A stretch of DNA of 64,000 bases from Palleronia abyssalis (GCF_900302445.1 NZ_ONZF01000009.1:62001-126000); one strand, 5' to 3'. Shown: positions 7,633 to 16,397, numbered from the stretch's first letter. Notes: generated by a model not told the origin, from the letters alone. A program made the numbers and translations.

Positions 7633-9084
7633 GTGACGGGCCTCTTGCGCCGAAGGGTCTTCGTCAAATACGCCGTCTGGTCGCTCCTCATGGGAGCGGC
7701 GCTTTCGACAGCGGTGCTGACCCTTTACCGCGATCGGGTTCGCGACCGTCTCGTCGCGGAGGTGTCCACCGAGATCGCCACCCTGGCGGCGCAACTGGCC
7801 CGCCCCGCGGCTGCGCTGGCCGCGGACGGCGCGCCCAACCGGGCGGCCGAAATTCTCGCCGTCTTCGCGTCCTTTCCCTATGCGATCTGTGCCGAGCTCA
7901 GACGCGATGACGAGATCCTGGCGGCATGGCCGCGGATCGGATGCGGACCGATGCGCAACGGCCTGGACCTGACCCCCACCGTGACGGTGCCCGGAGCCAC
8001 GTTTCTGGTGCGCATCGATGAGGCCGAGATCGGACAACGCCTGCGCGACGAGATGATCGTGCTGGGCGGGCTTGCCGCCGGGGTGGGTCTGCTGCTGCTG
8101 GCCACCGGGGCGGCGGGGTTCTTTCTGTTCGTCGAGCGACCGGTGCGGCGCCTCTCGCGGGCAATGTCGGCCTATGAACGCGGCCGCCCTGAGCGTGCGG
8201 ATGTCCGGACCGGGGACGAGATCGGGCGGCTGATGGGCACCTACAATGCCATGCTCGACCGGGAGGCCGCCCGCACCCGTGACCTGCGGGAGGCCCATGA
8301 GGCGATTCTCGAGAATATCGGCTATGCCGCGCGTTTGCAGGAATCCCTGCTGCCGGACGGTCGGACCATGGATCATGTCTTCGGGACCCACGCCGTATTG
8401 TGGCGGCCGCGCGACGGTGTGGGGGGCGATCTCTACCGGCTGATCCCGGGCGCGACGGGGGGAGATATGCTCGCCTTGGGCGATTGCACGGGGCACGGGG
8501 TCCAGGGCGGGTTGCTGACGATGCTGCTTGCCGCCGAACTGGATGCGGCACTGGCACGGCAGCCGGGCATCGGTCCCGCCGCGCTGCTTGCCGCGGTCTC
8601 CGATCAGCTGAGGCAGCGCCTGACCGAACAGGGCCATGCGCGCGCGGGGGAAACGGGCGGGGACGGATTTGACGGGGCAATCTGCCGCCGCTTGCCCGAT
8701 GGTGGCCTGCGGGTCGCGATGGCGCGGGTGTCGGTTCTCGTCCTCGATGCGGACGGGACGGCCGTCCGGTTGCGCGGGGATCGCCTGAGCCTCGGCTATC
8801 CCGACACGCCCCCGCAGCCTTCTTTGACGGAACAGTATATTGCGCCCATGCCGGGCCGGATCGCGGTGTTCGTGACCGACGGCATCCCCGATCAGCCCGG
8901 TGGCCCGAAGCGGCGGGCGCTCGGCCTCGCCAGGCTCGTGCGGACATGCGCGGCTGCTGCCGGCAATGGGCCTGCGGCGGTCGTTGTCGCGGCGCGTGAT
9001 CTGGTCGACGGCTGGACCGATACGAGAGGTCAGCGGGACGATCAGACATTGATTGCCGTCGCTGTCATGCCGCGCGCCGGTTGA
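7633..9084 (+). CDS. siaA: SiaA-like membrane PP2C/SpoIIE phosphatase with HAMP
   Basis: 483 residues from GTG 7633; the frame is open further upstream, but only over the previous gene. Layout: TM1 about 10-31, periplasmic loop about 32-140 with two Cys, TM2 about 143-166, HAMP about 167-220, coiled linker, then a SpoIIE-type PP2C domain from about 240. Metal motifs 'DGVGGDLY' (261-268), 'ALGDCTGHGVQGG' (281-293), 'VTDGIPD' and C-terminal 'DDQTLIAV' are present, so it should be active. By analogy with SiaA it dephosphorylates SiaC in response to a periplasmic cue. It lies opposite the siaB-siaC-cyclase operon. Confidence 0.88.
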   Translation: MTGLLRRRVFVKYAVWSLLMGAALSTAVLTLYRDRVRDRLVAEVSTEIATLAAQLARPAAALAADGAPNRAAEILAVFASFPYAICAELRRDDEILAAWPRIGCGPMRNGLDLTPTVTVPGATFLVRIDEAEIGQRLRDEMIVLGGLAAGVGLLLLATGAAGFFLFVERPVRRLSRAMSAYERGRPERADVRTGDEIGRLMGTYNAMLDREAARTRDLREAHEAILENIGYAARLQESLLPDGRTMDHVFGTHAVLWRPRDGVGGDLYRLIPGATGGDMLALGDCTGHGVQGGLLTMLLAAELDAALARQPGIGPAALLAAVSDQLRQRLTEQGHARAGETGGDGFDGAICRRLPDGGLRVAMARVSVLVLDADGTAVRLRGDRLSLGYPDTPPQPSLTEQYIAPMPGRIAVFVTDGIPDQPGGPKRRALGLARLVRTCAAAAGNGPAAVVVAARDLVDGWTDTRGQRDDQTLIAVAVMPRAG

Positions 9085-9117
9085 CATGCGCGCTTCGACG
9101 GGGCCGGATCGCGGGCC

Positions 9118-9921
9118 ATGATCAGCCTCACGATCCACGGGACCCGCGGTTCGCTCCCGGGGGCCACGCCATCGCCGATCTTCGGCAACGAGTCGATCTG
9201 CGCGGTCGCCCGCGGTGGCGGAACGGCGGCGATCCTCGATGCCGGCAGCGGGGCATTGGCGGCCGGGGCCGCCCTGCTGGCCGAGGGGCGGACGGACATC
9301 GACCTGGTCCTGTCGCATCTGCATCTTGACCACGTGATAGGTCTGCCTTTCCTGCCGCAATTGCTGCGGGGGGACGGAATTGTACGGGTGCATGTGTCAG
9401 AGCGGTACGGTCCGGATCCGGGGGCCGTCCTGTCCGATCTGCTGCGCCCCCCCTGGTTCCCGATTCCGCTCTCGCGACTGCCGGGGCGGCTGGAGGGGCA
9501 TGCTTTCGGCGACGGCGCCACATTGCGGTTCGGCCGCCTCGCGATAGAGACGGCGCCCCTGCACCATCCAGGCGGCGCGACGGGGTTCCGGCTTTGCACC
9601 GGCGGGGATGCAGTGGCCGTGCTGCTCGATCACGAACCGGGGGACGCGCAGGCGGACACCGCCGCACGTCATCTGATGCGCGGTGTCCGCGCCGCGGTCA
9701 TGGACGCCGCCTGGACCCCGCAAGAGGCTCCCGGCCGGGTGGGCTGGGGTCATGGCTGCTGGCTGAGTTGCATCCGCCTCGCCCGGGAGGCCGGTGCGGG
9801 AGCGGCGTACTTGTCCCACCATGCGCCGGCGCGGGACGACGTGGCGCTGCTTGACGAGGAGAGGCGCCTCCGCGCGGTCTGGAACGGCGCGTTGCTGGCG
9901 CGTGGCGGAGATGTCGTCTAG
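9118..9921 (+). CDS. MBL-fold metallohydrolase
   Basis: 267 residues, cytosolic. 'LSHLHLDHVIGLP' gives the zinc motif His67-x-His69-x-Asp71-His72. A further His-His pair in 'APLHHPGG', Asp in 'VLLDHEPGD', and a late 'LSHHAP' complete the two-metal site of the metallo-beta-lactamase superfamily. The beginning 'LTIHGTRGSLPG' and early 'GNESICAV' resemble the phosphodiesterase/RNase Z-like subgroup; members of related groups hydrolyse cyclic nucleotides. If so here, it could remove the product of the nearby cyclase, but substrate cannot be read from sequence. It starts 33 bp after the SiaA-like gene and probably shares its transcript. Confidence 0.85.
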   Translation: MISLTIHGTRGSLPGATPSPIFGNESICAVARGGGTAAILDAGSGALAAGAALLAEGRTDIDLVLSHLHLDHVIGLPFLPQLLRGDGIVRVHVSERYGPDPGAVLSDLLRPPWFPIPLSRLPGRLEGHAFGDGATLRFGRLAIETAPLHHPGGATGFRLCTGGDAVAVLLDHEPGDAQADTAARHLMRGVRAAVMDAAWTPQEAPGRVGWGHGCWLSCIRLAREAGAGAAYLSHHAPARDDVALLDEERRLRAVWNGALLARGGDVV

Positions 9922-9997
9922 CGGTGACTTCGGGCCGGCGGATGCGCGCGCGGCGGACCGCCTGTCCGGAGGTCCCCATCAGCCGCCCGGCCGCCCC

Positions 9998-11782
9998 TCA
10001 TCCAGGCGCGGTTTCGCCCTTGTCCGGAGCCTGGGCGGAGAAGGCATGCAGACGCCCCTGCGCGATCGCCTCGCGCGCCTGGAGATAGGCGGAGGCTTCC
10101 TGCTCGCGACCGCGTTTCCAGTCCATCAGGCCGATCCCGCGCACCGGTGTCACTTCCAGCAACATGTCGCCATCGAGGTCGGTGCGGGCTGTCTGCCGGC
10201 GGGAGGCCACCACCATTGCCCGGGACAGGACCTGGACGAGTTTCGGCACGCCCGTGCGCCGGCGTGTCACCAGATGTGCAAGAGTCCGCGTCCGCGTGGG
10301 GAGTTCCGAATAGGACACGCGGGCACGGTATTCACGATCCGGAGCGAGGCTGACCACCAGGTTCGGCCCCGCCTTGAGCTGCCGCATCGCGTCGAGGGGC
10401 AGGTTGTCGATCAGGCCGCCATCGACGAACACTTCTTTGTCCTCGGAGATGAAAGGCGGCAACATCATCGGCAGGGAACCGGAGGCCCTCACCGCTTCCC
10501 ATGACGGGCCCAACCTGAACAGCTTGAGATCGTTGGCGGTCAGGCTGGTGGCGGTCGTGAAGACCGGAACCGGCAAATCGGCAAGATCTGTGTCTCCGTA
10601 GTGCAGGCGGAGCTGCCGATCGAAGGCATGGGCATCGAGAAGACCGTAGACCGGCGGTGCGAAGGTCGCGAGGGCCGCATTCTTGATGAATATCTCGTCG
10701 GTGCGATCCATGATCTCCGCCGGATCGAGACCGGATGCCAAGGCGACCGCCATGGCGCCGCCGACACTCGTGCCGCCCCAGTAATCGGCCGCCATCCGGG
10801 CTTCAGCGAGGGCGCGTGCCACGCCGATATGGGCACAGCCCAACGCGCCGCCTCCGCCCATCACCACCCCGCGCGCCTGCCCGGTCGCGAACCGCGCGAT
10901 GCGCGCCGCGTCCGTCTCCAACGCAGCCGCATCGTCGATCCGCAGGTGGTGGTGTTGCGTCACATCCCACGCCTCGAGCCACGCCCGGCTTCCCGAGATA
11001 CTCTCCCCCTCGCGCCAGAGCACCAGACGACGGGCAGCGGGGGCATGCAGCTCCGCCGCCAGCCGCCCCAGCCCCACGGGGGGCTGCGGCGTGGCGAGCG
11101 GAGCGAGGATCGTGATCCCGTCCGATTGCCGCACCATCGCCCTCCCGAGGCGGTCCTCCGCCCGTGCGATGTAGAGCGCGCGGGGCGCGCGGCTCTCGCC
11201 CTGCAGCAAGGCGGCCCCGAGCGCAGTGTCATCCCCTTGCGGCGCATCTGGGTCCCGGGCGTCCAGGACGCGGAGCGGACCCTGCGCCTCCAGTGCCGCG
11301 CGCAGCGCGGCGACGGCCTTTTCCGGCGTGCCGTTCGGCGCAAGAAGGCACATCACCCGCGGGACCGGTCGCTTCAGTGGCGGAAGATGCGCGGCCGCCG
11401 CGCCCAACCGCCTGGCAAGCCAGGCGGTCAGGGCCGTGCCGATCGCGGGCTCGCGGGCGACCAGCCCATCGAACGCGGTCCGGTCCAGTTCCAGCACCTC
11501 GGAGTCGCGGGCGGCGACCACGTCCGCGGTCCGAGTCCCACCCGTCAGGAACGCGATCTCGCCCACGGGCTCGGGCGGCGCGATCTCGGCCACCGTCTGT
11601 CCGCCGACACGCACCTCGAAACGCCCCTTGAGAACGAAAAACAGCGATTGTGCCGCAGCGCCCGCTTCGATGAGCTGCGACCCCCTGGTCAGGGTACGCC
11701 GGGTCCCCGCCGTTTCCAGCGCCCCCCCGGCCGAGCTGCGCAATACGTCCAGAAGGCCAGAAGCCGCGTCGATCGGTGCCAT
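9998..11782 (-). CDS. patatin-like phospholipase with cyclic-nucleotide-binding domain
   Basis: 594 residues. Residues about 20-130 form a CNB domain. Its phosphate-binding cassette 'GEIAFLTGGTRTADV' keeps the Glu75 and Arg84 that contact the cyclic nucleotide ribose and phosphate, so it probably binds ligand. The middle part (140-300) resembles the NTE/YchK-type linker. The patatin domain follows: oxyanion 'GGGGALG' (309-315), nucleophile Ser339 in 'GTSVGG', and catalytic Asp454 in 'FVDGGLIDNLP'. It should act as a lysophospholipase/esterase under cNMP control, like neuropathy-target-esterase homologues. It is convergent with the MBL gene and lies 4 kb from the nucleotide cyclase, an attractive producer-effector pair. 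Confidence 0.92.
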   Translation of the reverse strand: MAPIDAASGLLDVLRSSAGGALETAGTRRTLTRGSQLIEAGAAAQSLFFVLKGRFEVRVGGQTVAEIAPPEPVGEIAFLTGGTRTADVVAARDSEVLELDRTAFDGLVAREPAIGTALTAWLARRLGAAAAHLPPLKRPVPRVMCLLAPNGTPEKAVAALRAALEAQGPLRVLDARDPDAPQGDDTALGAALLQGESRAPRALYIARAEDRLGRAMVRQSDGITILAPLATPQPPVGLGRLAAELHAPAARRLVLWREGESISGSRAWLEAWDVTQHHHLRIDDAAALETDAARIARFATGQARGVVMGGGGALGCAHIGVARALAEARMAADYWGGTSVGGAMAVALASGLDPAEIMDRTDEIFIKNAALATFAPPVYGLLDAHAFDRQLRLHYGDTDLADLPVPVFTTATSLTANDLKLFRLGPSWEAVRASGSLPMMLPPFISEDKEVFVDGGLIDNLPLDAMRQLKAGPNLVVSLAPDREYRARVSYSELPTRTRTLAHLVTRRRTGVPKLVQVLSRAMVVASRRQTARTDLDGDMLLEVTPVRGIGLMDWKRGREQEASAYLQAREAIAQGRLHAFSAQAPDKGETAPG

Positions 11783-11961
11783 TCGTCGTTTCCCGGTCCC
11801 GTTACACCGGGAATGATCGCTGCGAGCGGCGCGGTGTCAATCGGGCCAGGGGAGCCGATCCGCTGCGGTACGCTGGTTCTGGTCTTCGGCCTCCCGGTCG
11901 GGTCGGCCCCTGCGTGCCGGTCCGACCGCGCGCCCGGCCGCGGGGCGTCTTCCGCGGGGGC

Positions 11962-12153
11962 GTTCCCGCGATCCCGCGGGTCCCGCGGTCTGGCGAGAAA
12001 AGAGCTGCCCATGCCTTGCATGGCGGCAGGGTCTGGCAGGCGATGTATGGGTTTTGAAAAAAGACGGGACCGGGGGAACAGGGTCGGGTTCTGCCCCGGT
12101 TTACAGGCTTCGGCGGCTGTTCCCGGTGGCGGGAGCCTCGGCGGGAACGGGGC
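11962..12153. repeat. dispersed hairpin repeat, copy 1
   Basis: Core from 'GTTCCCGCGATCCC' to 'GCGGGAACGGGGC', shared with copies at 13106-13297 and 16713-16908. Two nested inverted repeats are conserved: 'GGGAACAG...CTGTTCCC' and directly after it 'GTTCCCG...CGGGAAC'. Copy 1 lacks the flanks that copies 2 and 3 share. Frames across it are not conserved as protein in any believable way, so I treat it as an intergenic element. Confidence 0.85.
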
Positions 12154-12262
12154 AAGATGGGGACAGACCGGGGACAGACCGGGGCCCCCGGAGCGGCTTT
12201 CCTCTCTTGCATGGAGACGAGGAGGGGATTGCCTCGCAGATGCGCAGCTTCTACTTATTCGG

Positions 12263-12278
12263 CTAGCCGTCTGGCTAG
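12263..12278. promoter_or_regulatory. inverted repeat, probable Phd operator
   Basis: CTAGCC-GTCT-GGCTAG, a perfect 6-bp inverted repeat ending 18 bp before the ATG of the Phd antitoxin. Phd proteins repress their own operons at such palindromes. In the duplicated copy upstream of 13513 the left arm has changed to CTGGCT, breaking the symmetry. Confidence 0.6.
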
Positions 12279-12296
12279 ATTAGGGATGAACCTCGC

Positions 12297-12542
12297 ATGA
12301 TGACGCTTCAGGATGCCAAGAACCGGTTCAGCGCCGTTGTCGACGCGGCGCTCGCAGGACGTCCACAAGAGGTCTCGCGGCGGGGCAAGCCGGCGGTCGT
12401 GGTGCTGTCGATCGAGGAGTACCAGCGGCTTGTGGACGCGGCCGGCGGCCCGCGTGGCCGCTTCGTCGATCATCTGCTGGCCTTTCCCGGCGACGGGGAG
12501 CTGTCGCGCGCCCGTGCGGCCATGCGCGACGTTTCGTTTTGA
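12297..12542 (+). CDS. Phd/YefM family antitoxin
   Basis: 81 residues (two adjacent ATGs at 12297 and 12300). 'MTLQDAKNRFSAVVDAAL', 'PQEVSRRGKPAVVVLSIEEYQRL' give the Phd/YefM dimer fold: N-terminal DNA-binding helices, then the strand with 'RRGKPAVVV'. The C-terminal 25 residues ('FVDHLLAFPGDGELSRARAA') are the toxin-wrapping arm and include an FPGDGEL-type motif seen with VapC partners. Its TGA overlaps the toxin ATG by one base. A palindrome upstream is the likely autoregulatory site. Confidence 0.93.
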   Translation: MMTLQDAKNRFSAVVDAALAGRPQEVSRRGKPAVVVLSIEEYQRLVDAAGGPRGRFVDHLLAFPGDGELSRARAAMRDVSF

Positions 12543-12946
12543 TGCTCATTCTCGACACCAACGTGCTCTCGGCAGTGCGGCGGCCGGACCGGGCGCCGCA
12601 GGTGGCGACCTGGCTGGCCGCGCAGGAGGAGGATGCGCTGCGATTGAGCGTTCTGACACTCGGAGAGATCGAGCGCGGCATCGCTCTTCAGGCATCGCGC
12701 AACCCGACCTTTGCAGCCGATCTGCGGGATTGGATCGATCGCACGGTGCTGATGTTCGGCGACCGGCTGCTTGCTTTCGATGCGCGGGATGCGCGGATCT
12801 GGGGGGCGCTTTCGGCCCGGATCGGCCATGCTGGCGTGGACCTGATGATCGCGGCGCAAGCGCTTGCCCGCGACGCGGTAGTCGTGACCTTCAACGGATC
12901 GGATTTTACGCCGACCGGGGCCCGCATCCTCGAACCGTCGGCCTGA
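12542..12946 (+). CDS. PIN-domain toxin (VapC family)
   Basis: 134 residues from ATG 12542. PIN acidic quartet: Asp5 in 'MLILDTNVLSAV', Glu in 'TLGEIERGI', Asp in 'HAGVDLMIAAQAL', and Asp in 'FNGSDF'. It is a predicted Mg-dependent ribonuclease held inactive by the Phd-type antitoxin encoded one base upstream. This is the only intact Phd-VapC pair here; a second antitoxin gene 970 bp downstream has lost its toxin. Confidence 0.93.
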   Translation: MLILDTNVLSAVRRPDRAPQVATWLAAQEEDALRLSVLTLGEIERGIALQASRNPTFAADLRDWIDRTVLMFGDRLLAFDARDARIWGALSARIGHAGVDLMIAAQALARDAVVVTFNGSDFTPTGARILEPSA

Positions 12947-13063
12947 TCGCGCGCTTTCGAGACCGACCTTCCCCGCTCCGCCGGGCCGGCCCCGCCCCCG
13001 AGCTCTAGGTCAATTGTTTTCGGCCTCGGGCGCGGGATGCCGCTGCCGGATTGCGCTGCCCCT

Positions 13064-13340
13064 GGCATTGCTGTCACGAGGGTCAGTCCGGTATGGCGGG
13101 GGTGTGTTCCCGCGATCCCGCGTGTCCCGCGGTCTGGCGAGAAGAGAGCTGCCTGAGGCCCTGCATGGCGGCAGGATCTGGCAGGCGATCTGTGTTTTAG
13201 AAAAAGGGACGGATTGGGGGAACAGGGTCGGGTTCTGCCCGGGTTTGCAGGCATGGGCGACTGTTCCCGGTGGCGGGAGCCTTTGCGGGAACGGGGCGGG
13301 ATCATGGCTCCCCGCAGGATCCTGCCCGGCCGGGGCGGAC
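13064..13340. repeat. dispersed hairpin repeat, copy 2
   Basis: Same core as copy 1 plus flanks found only in copy 3: 'GGCATTGCTGTCACGAGGGT' on the left and 'CCCCGCAGG-TCCTGCCCGGC'-type sequence on the right. The 'GGGAACAG...CTGTTCCC' stem and the following 'GTTCCCG...CGGGAAC' stem are intact. It lies between the VapC toxin and the broken antitoxin, in the same orientation as copy 1. Confidence 0.87.
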
Positions 13341-13512
13341 TGCCATCGGCCTGCCGGTCCGCCGTTTTTGACGCATGCGGCGGCCGGCGTGCCGGTCGAG
13401 GGGACCGAGTGGCTTTCCCTCTCTCGAGCGGAGAGGTCTGGGCGATTGCCGCGGGGGCCGTAGCTTCTGCTCATTCGGCTGGCTGTCTGGCTAGATCAGG
13501 GATGGACCTCGC

Positions 13513-13758
13513 ATGATGACGCTTCAGGATGCCAGGAACCGGTTCAGCGCCGTCGTCGACGCGGCGCTCGCAGGACGTCCGCAAGAGGTTTCGCGGCGGG
13601 GCAAGCCGGTGGTCGTGGTGCTGTCGATTGAGGAGTACCAGTGGCTCGTGGCCGCGGGGCGGCGGCCCGCGCGGCGGATGAAGCGCGTCAATGCTTCTAG
13701 GCTGTGCCGTGCCTTGGAGCCGTTTATCCTTTCGAACGTGCGGCTTGGGGCCGTCTAG
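13513..13758 (+). pseudogene. Phd-type antitoxin with replaced C-terminus, toxin lost
   Basis: The first ~55 codons are almost identical to the antitoxin at 12297, and the upstream ~100 bp is also duplicated. After 'YQWLVAAGRRPARR' the reading frame runs into unrelated DNA that contains a 45-bp block repeated at 17542-17586. The toxin-binding arm is therefore gone and no PIN gene follows; the stop overlaps the convergent ugd stop. The DNA-binding half may still act as a repressor of the intact operon, which is speculation. Confidence 0.8.
13671..13715. repeat. 45-bp repeat, copy a (with 17542-17586)
   Basis: 'GCGGCGGATG...GCGTCAATG-TTCTA-GCT-TGCCGTGCCTT' occurs here and, with about five mismatches, at 17542-17586 in the same orientation. 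Here it forms the 3' end of the broken antitoxin. It looks like the scar of a mobile or recombined segment; I cannot assign a family. Confidence 0.7.
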
Positions 13759-15080
13759 CGATTGGCACCGACCCCTGCGCGTCCTACAGCGAGATAAGAG
13801 GAAAAACCGGACCGTTTGACATCTTCGGCAGCATATATATTGCGCAGGTCGGCCATCTTCGGGCTGCGCATGCCTCGGGCGATCTGCGACAGATCCAGCG
13901 CCCGGAACTCGTTCCACTCGGTCAGCAGGACCAGCAGATCGGTCTCCTTCGCGGCCTCGTAGGGGTCGTCGTGCCAGCTGACGCCGGGCAGCATCCGCTC
14001 GCCCTCGCGCTTGCCCTGGGGGTCGCAGACGCGCACTTCGGCCCCACCGCCCACCAGCGCAGGCACGATGGTCAGGGCAGGCGCGTCGCGCATGTCGTCG
14101 GTGTTGGGCTTGAACGTCACGCCCAGCACGGCCACCCGCTTGCCGTTGAAATCATCACCGCACAGGTCGTGCAGCTTGTCGATCATGCGTCGCTTCACCG
14201 CTTCGTTCACCTCGATCACCGCTTCGGTGATCCGCATGGGGGCCGCGTATTCCTGGCCGATCCGGGCCAGCGCCTTGGTGTCCTTGGGAAAGCACGACCC
14301 GCCATAGCCCGGCCCGGCATGCAGAAACTTGTTGCCGATGCGCCCGTCCAGCCCCATGCCGCGGCTGACCTGCTTCACGTCCGCCCCGACCTTTTCGCAC
14401 AGGGCGGCGATCTCGTTGATGAAGGTGATCTTCGTGGCCAGGAAGGCATTGGCGGCGTACTTGATCATCTCGGCCGATTCAAGGTCGGTGGTGATGATCG
14501 GGAACTCGCGCAGGAACAGCGGGCGATAGATCTCGGACATGACCGAAGCGGCGCGCTCGCTCTCGACGCCCACCACGACGCGGTCGGGCCGCATGAAGTC
14601 GTCGATCGCGGCGCCCTCGCGCAGGAACTCGGGGTTCGAGGCGACGTCGAAATCCAGCGACGGGTTCGCCGTGGCCGCGGTCTCGGCCACCTTGCGGTTC
14701 GTGCCGACGGGTACCGTGGACTTCGTCACGATCACCACGCCGTCCTCGGCCGCCTTCGCCACATCCTCGGCCGCCGCCATGACATAGCTAAGATCCGCGT
14801 GGCCGTCGCCGCGCCGCGTTGGCGTTCCCACGGCAATGAACACCGCCTGTGCGCCCTTCAGCCCGGCCTTCAGGTCGGTCGTGAAGGTCAGCCGTCCGGC
14901 CTTGACGTTCTTTTCCATCAGAATGTCGAGCCCGGGCTCGTAGATGGGGACTTCGCCCTTTTCCAACCGGGCGATCTTGCCTTCGTCGCGGTCCACGCAA
15001 ACGACGTCATGCCCGAAATCCGAAAAGCAAACGCCCGAAACAAGGCCGACATAGCCCGTGCCGATCATGGCGATCTTCAT
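13755..15080 (-). CDS. ugd: UDP-glucose 6-dehydrogenase
   Basis: 441 residues from ATG 15080 (GGGGAG about 10 nt upstream; the longer frame adds 45 residues with no homology). It oxidises UDP-glucose to UDP-glucuronate with 2 NAD+. NAD-binding 'MIGTGYVGL' opens the protein. 'NPEFLREG' and the active-site Cys in 'GYGGSCFPKDTKAL' are present, followed by the C-terminal UDP-binding Rossmann domain ('VLGVTFKPNTDDMRD'). Divergent from galE (257 bp between starts), so the pair supplies UDP-glucuronate and UDP-galactose for surface polysaccharide. Confidence 0.97.
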   Translation of the reverse strand: MKIAMIGTGYVGLVSGVCFSDFGHDVVCVDRDEGKIARLEKGEVPIYEPGLDILMEKNVKAGRLTFTTDLKAGLKGAQAVFIAVGTPTRRGDGHADLSYVMAAAEDVAKAAEDGVVIVTKSTVPVGTNRKVAETAATANPSLDFDVASNPEFLREGAAIDDFMRPDRVVVGVESERAASVMSEIYRPLFLREFPIITTDLESAEMIKYAANAFLATKITFINEIAALCEKVGADVKQVSRGMGLDGRIGNKFLHAGPGYGGSCFPKDTKALARIGQEYAAPMRITEAVIEVNEAVKRRMIDKLHDLCGDDFNGKRVAVLGVTFKPNTDDMRDAPALTIVPALVGGGAEVRVCDPQGKREGERMLPGVSWHDDPYEAAKETDLLVLLTEWNEFRALDLSQIARGMRSPKMADLRNIYAAEDVKRSGFSSYLAVGRAGVGANR

Positions 15081-15337
15081 TCGTGGAACTCCCCTGGTGC
15101 CCGAGTCGCGACCCGTAAATCCCGCGGATCCGCTCAGGTCAATCTGAACCAACTTCGAGCTTCGATGTTGCCAAGTAGTTTTGCCGCCGTTCCAGCGGCT
15201 ACCGGGCCGACACAACCTTGCGGTCTGGGGGGCGGATTCGGGGGCGGTGGTCTTTCGATCCGGGATGGCGCGGGGGCTGGCAGAACACGCCGCGGTTCGG
15301 CAAGAGCTCAGGGCAGGAAAGACGGGGCAGACTGGCG

Positions 15338-16360
15338 ATGAGCATGCGGGTTTTCGTGACGGGCGGCGCCGGGTTCATCGGGTCGCATACGGTGCTGGCG
15401 CTTCTGCGGGCGCGGTACGAGGTGCATGTCTACGACAGCTTCGCTAACTCTTCCCCCCGGTCGCTGCGCCGCGTGCGCGAGCTGACCGGGGCGCCCATCG
15501 GGTTGACCGAGGGCGACGTGCTGGACCAGAAGGCGCTGAACGCCGCCATTGCCGCCTTTCGTCCCGACGCGGTGATCCACTTCGCGGGCCTCAAGGCCGT
15601 GGGCGAAAGCGAGGAGAAACCCCTCGACTACTTCACGGTCAACGTGCAGGGCACGGTGAACCTGTTGCGTGCGATGGACCGCAGCGGATGCAAATCCATC
15701 GTATTCTCGTCCTCGGCCACCGTCTATGGCGCGCCAGTCTATCAACCCTTCGACGAAGCACATCCTATTGCCCCCATGAACCCCTACGGGCGCACCAAGG
15801 CGTTCGCGGAAGGGGTGATCGGCGACTGGTGCCGCGCAACCGAAGGCGCCTCGGGGATGTTGCTGCGCTACTTCAATCCGGTCGGCGCGGACGAGTCGGG
15901 CCGCATCGGCGAAGATCCGGCGGGCCGCCCCAACAACCTCATGCCGTTCATCGCGCAGGTGGCCGTGGGCCGGCGGCAGGCGCTGCGCGTGTTCGGCGGG
16001 GATTACCCGACGCGAGACGGTACGGGAGAGCGTGACTATATCCACGTCTCCGACCTCGCGCGCGCCCATCTGGCGGCGCTGGAATACTCGGTCAACTCCA
16101 CCGGGTGCGAAGCGGTCAACGTGGGCACGGGCCAGGGCGTGACGGTCATGGAACTGATCCATGCGTTCGAGTCTGCCACCGGCCGCGAGATCCCCCACAA
16201 GATCGTTGAGCGTCGCCCGGGCGACCTCGCCAGTTATTACTCCTCGACCGAGCGTGCGAAATTCCTGCTGAACTGGGAAGCGCGGTTCGGGATCAAGGAC
16301 ATGTGCGCCACTACATGGAAATGGCAAAGCGAGAACCCGAACGGCTATCGCGACGGCTGA
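15338..16360 (+). CDS. galE: UDP-glucose 4-epimerase
   Basis: 340 residues from ATG 15338 (a second ATG follows two codons later). An extended SDR: NAD motif 'VTGGAGFIGSH', catalytic Ser/Thr in 'SSSATVYG', and Tyr-x-x-x-Lys in 'NPYGRTKAF'. 'RYFNPVGADESGRIGEDP' is typical GalE. It interconverts UDP-glucose and UDP-galactose. Length matches the family. It faces away from ugd and the shared intergenic region may hold both promoters. Immediately after its stop the DNA turns into fragmentary accessory sequence. Confidence 0.96.
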   Translation: MSMRVFVTGGAGFIGSHTVLALLRARYEVHVYDSFANSSPRSLRRVRELTGAPIGLTEGDVLDQKALNAAIAAFRPDAVIHFAGLKAVGESEEKPLDYFTVNVQGTVNLLRAMDRSGCKSIVFSSSATVYGAPVYQPFDEAHPIAPMNPYGRTKAFAEGVIGDWCRATEGASGMLLRYFNPVGADESGRIGEDPAGRPNNLMPFIAQVAVGRRQALRVFGGDYPTRDGTGERDYIHVSDLARAHLAALEYSVNSTGCEAVNVGTGQGVTVMELIHAFESATGREIPHKIVERRPGDLASYYSSTERAKFLLNWEARFGIKDMCATTWKWQSENPNGYRDG

Positions 16361-16397
16361 GGGGGCAGCAAGACTGCATGGCTTTTCTGGCGGTGCG

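Noticed and set aside
12156-12183. Tandem duplication of about 12 bp (GGGGACAGACCG twice)
   Set aside because: Only two units next to repeat copy 1; most likely replication slippage.
13704-15341. 545-codon rightward open frame
   Set aside because: Antisense of ugd; the protein is His/Arg/Gly-rich without a domain, while the opposite strand encodes a complete UDP-glucose dehydrogenase.
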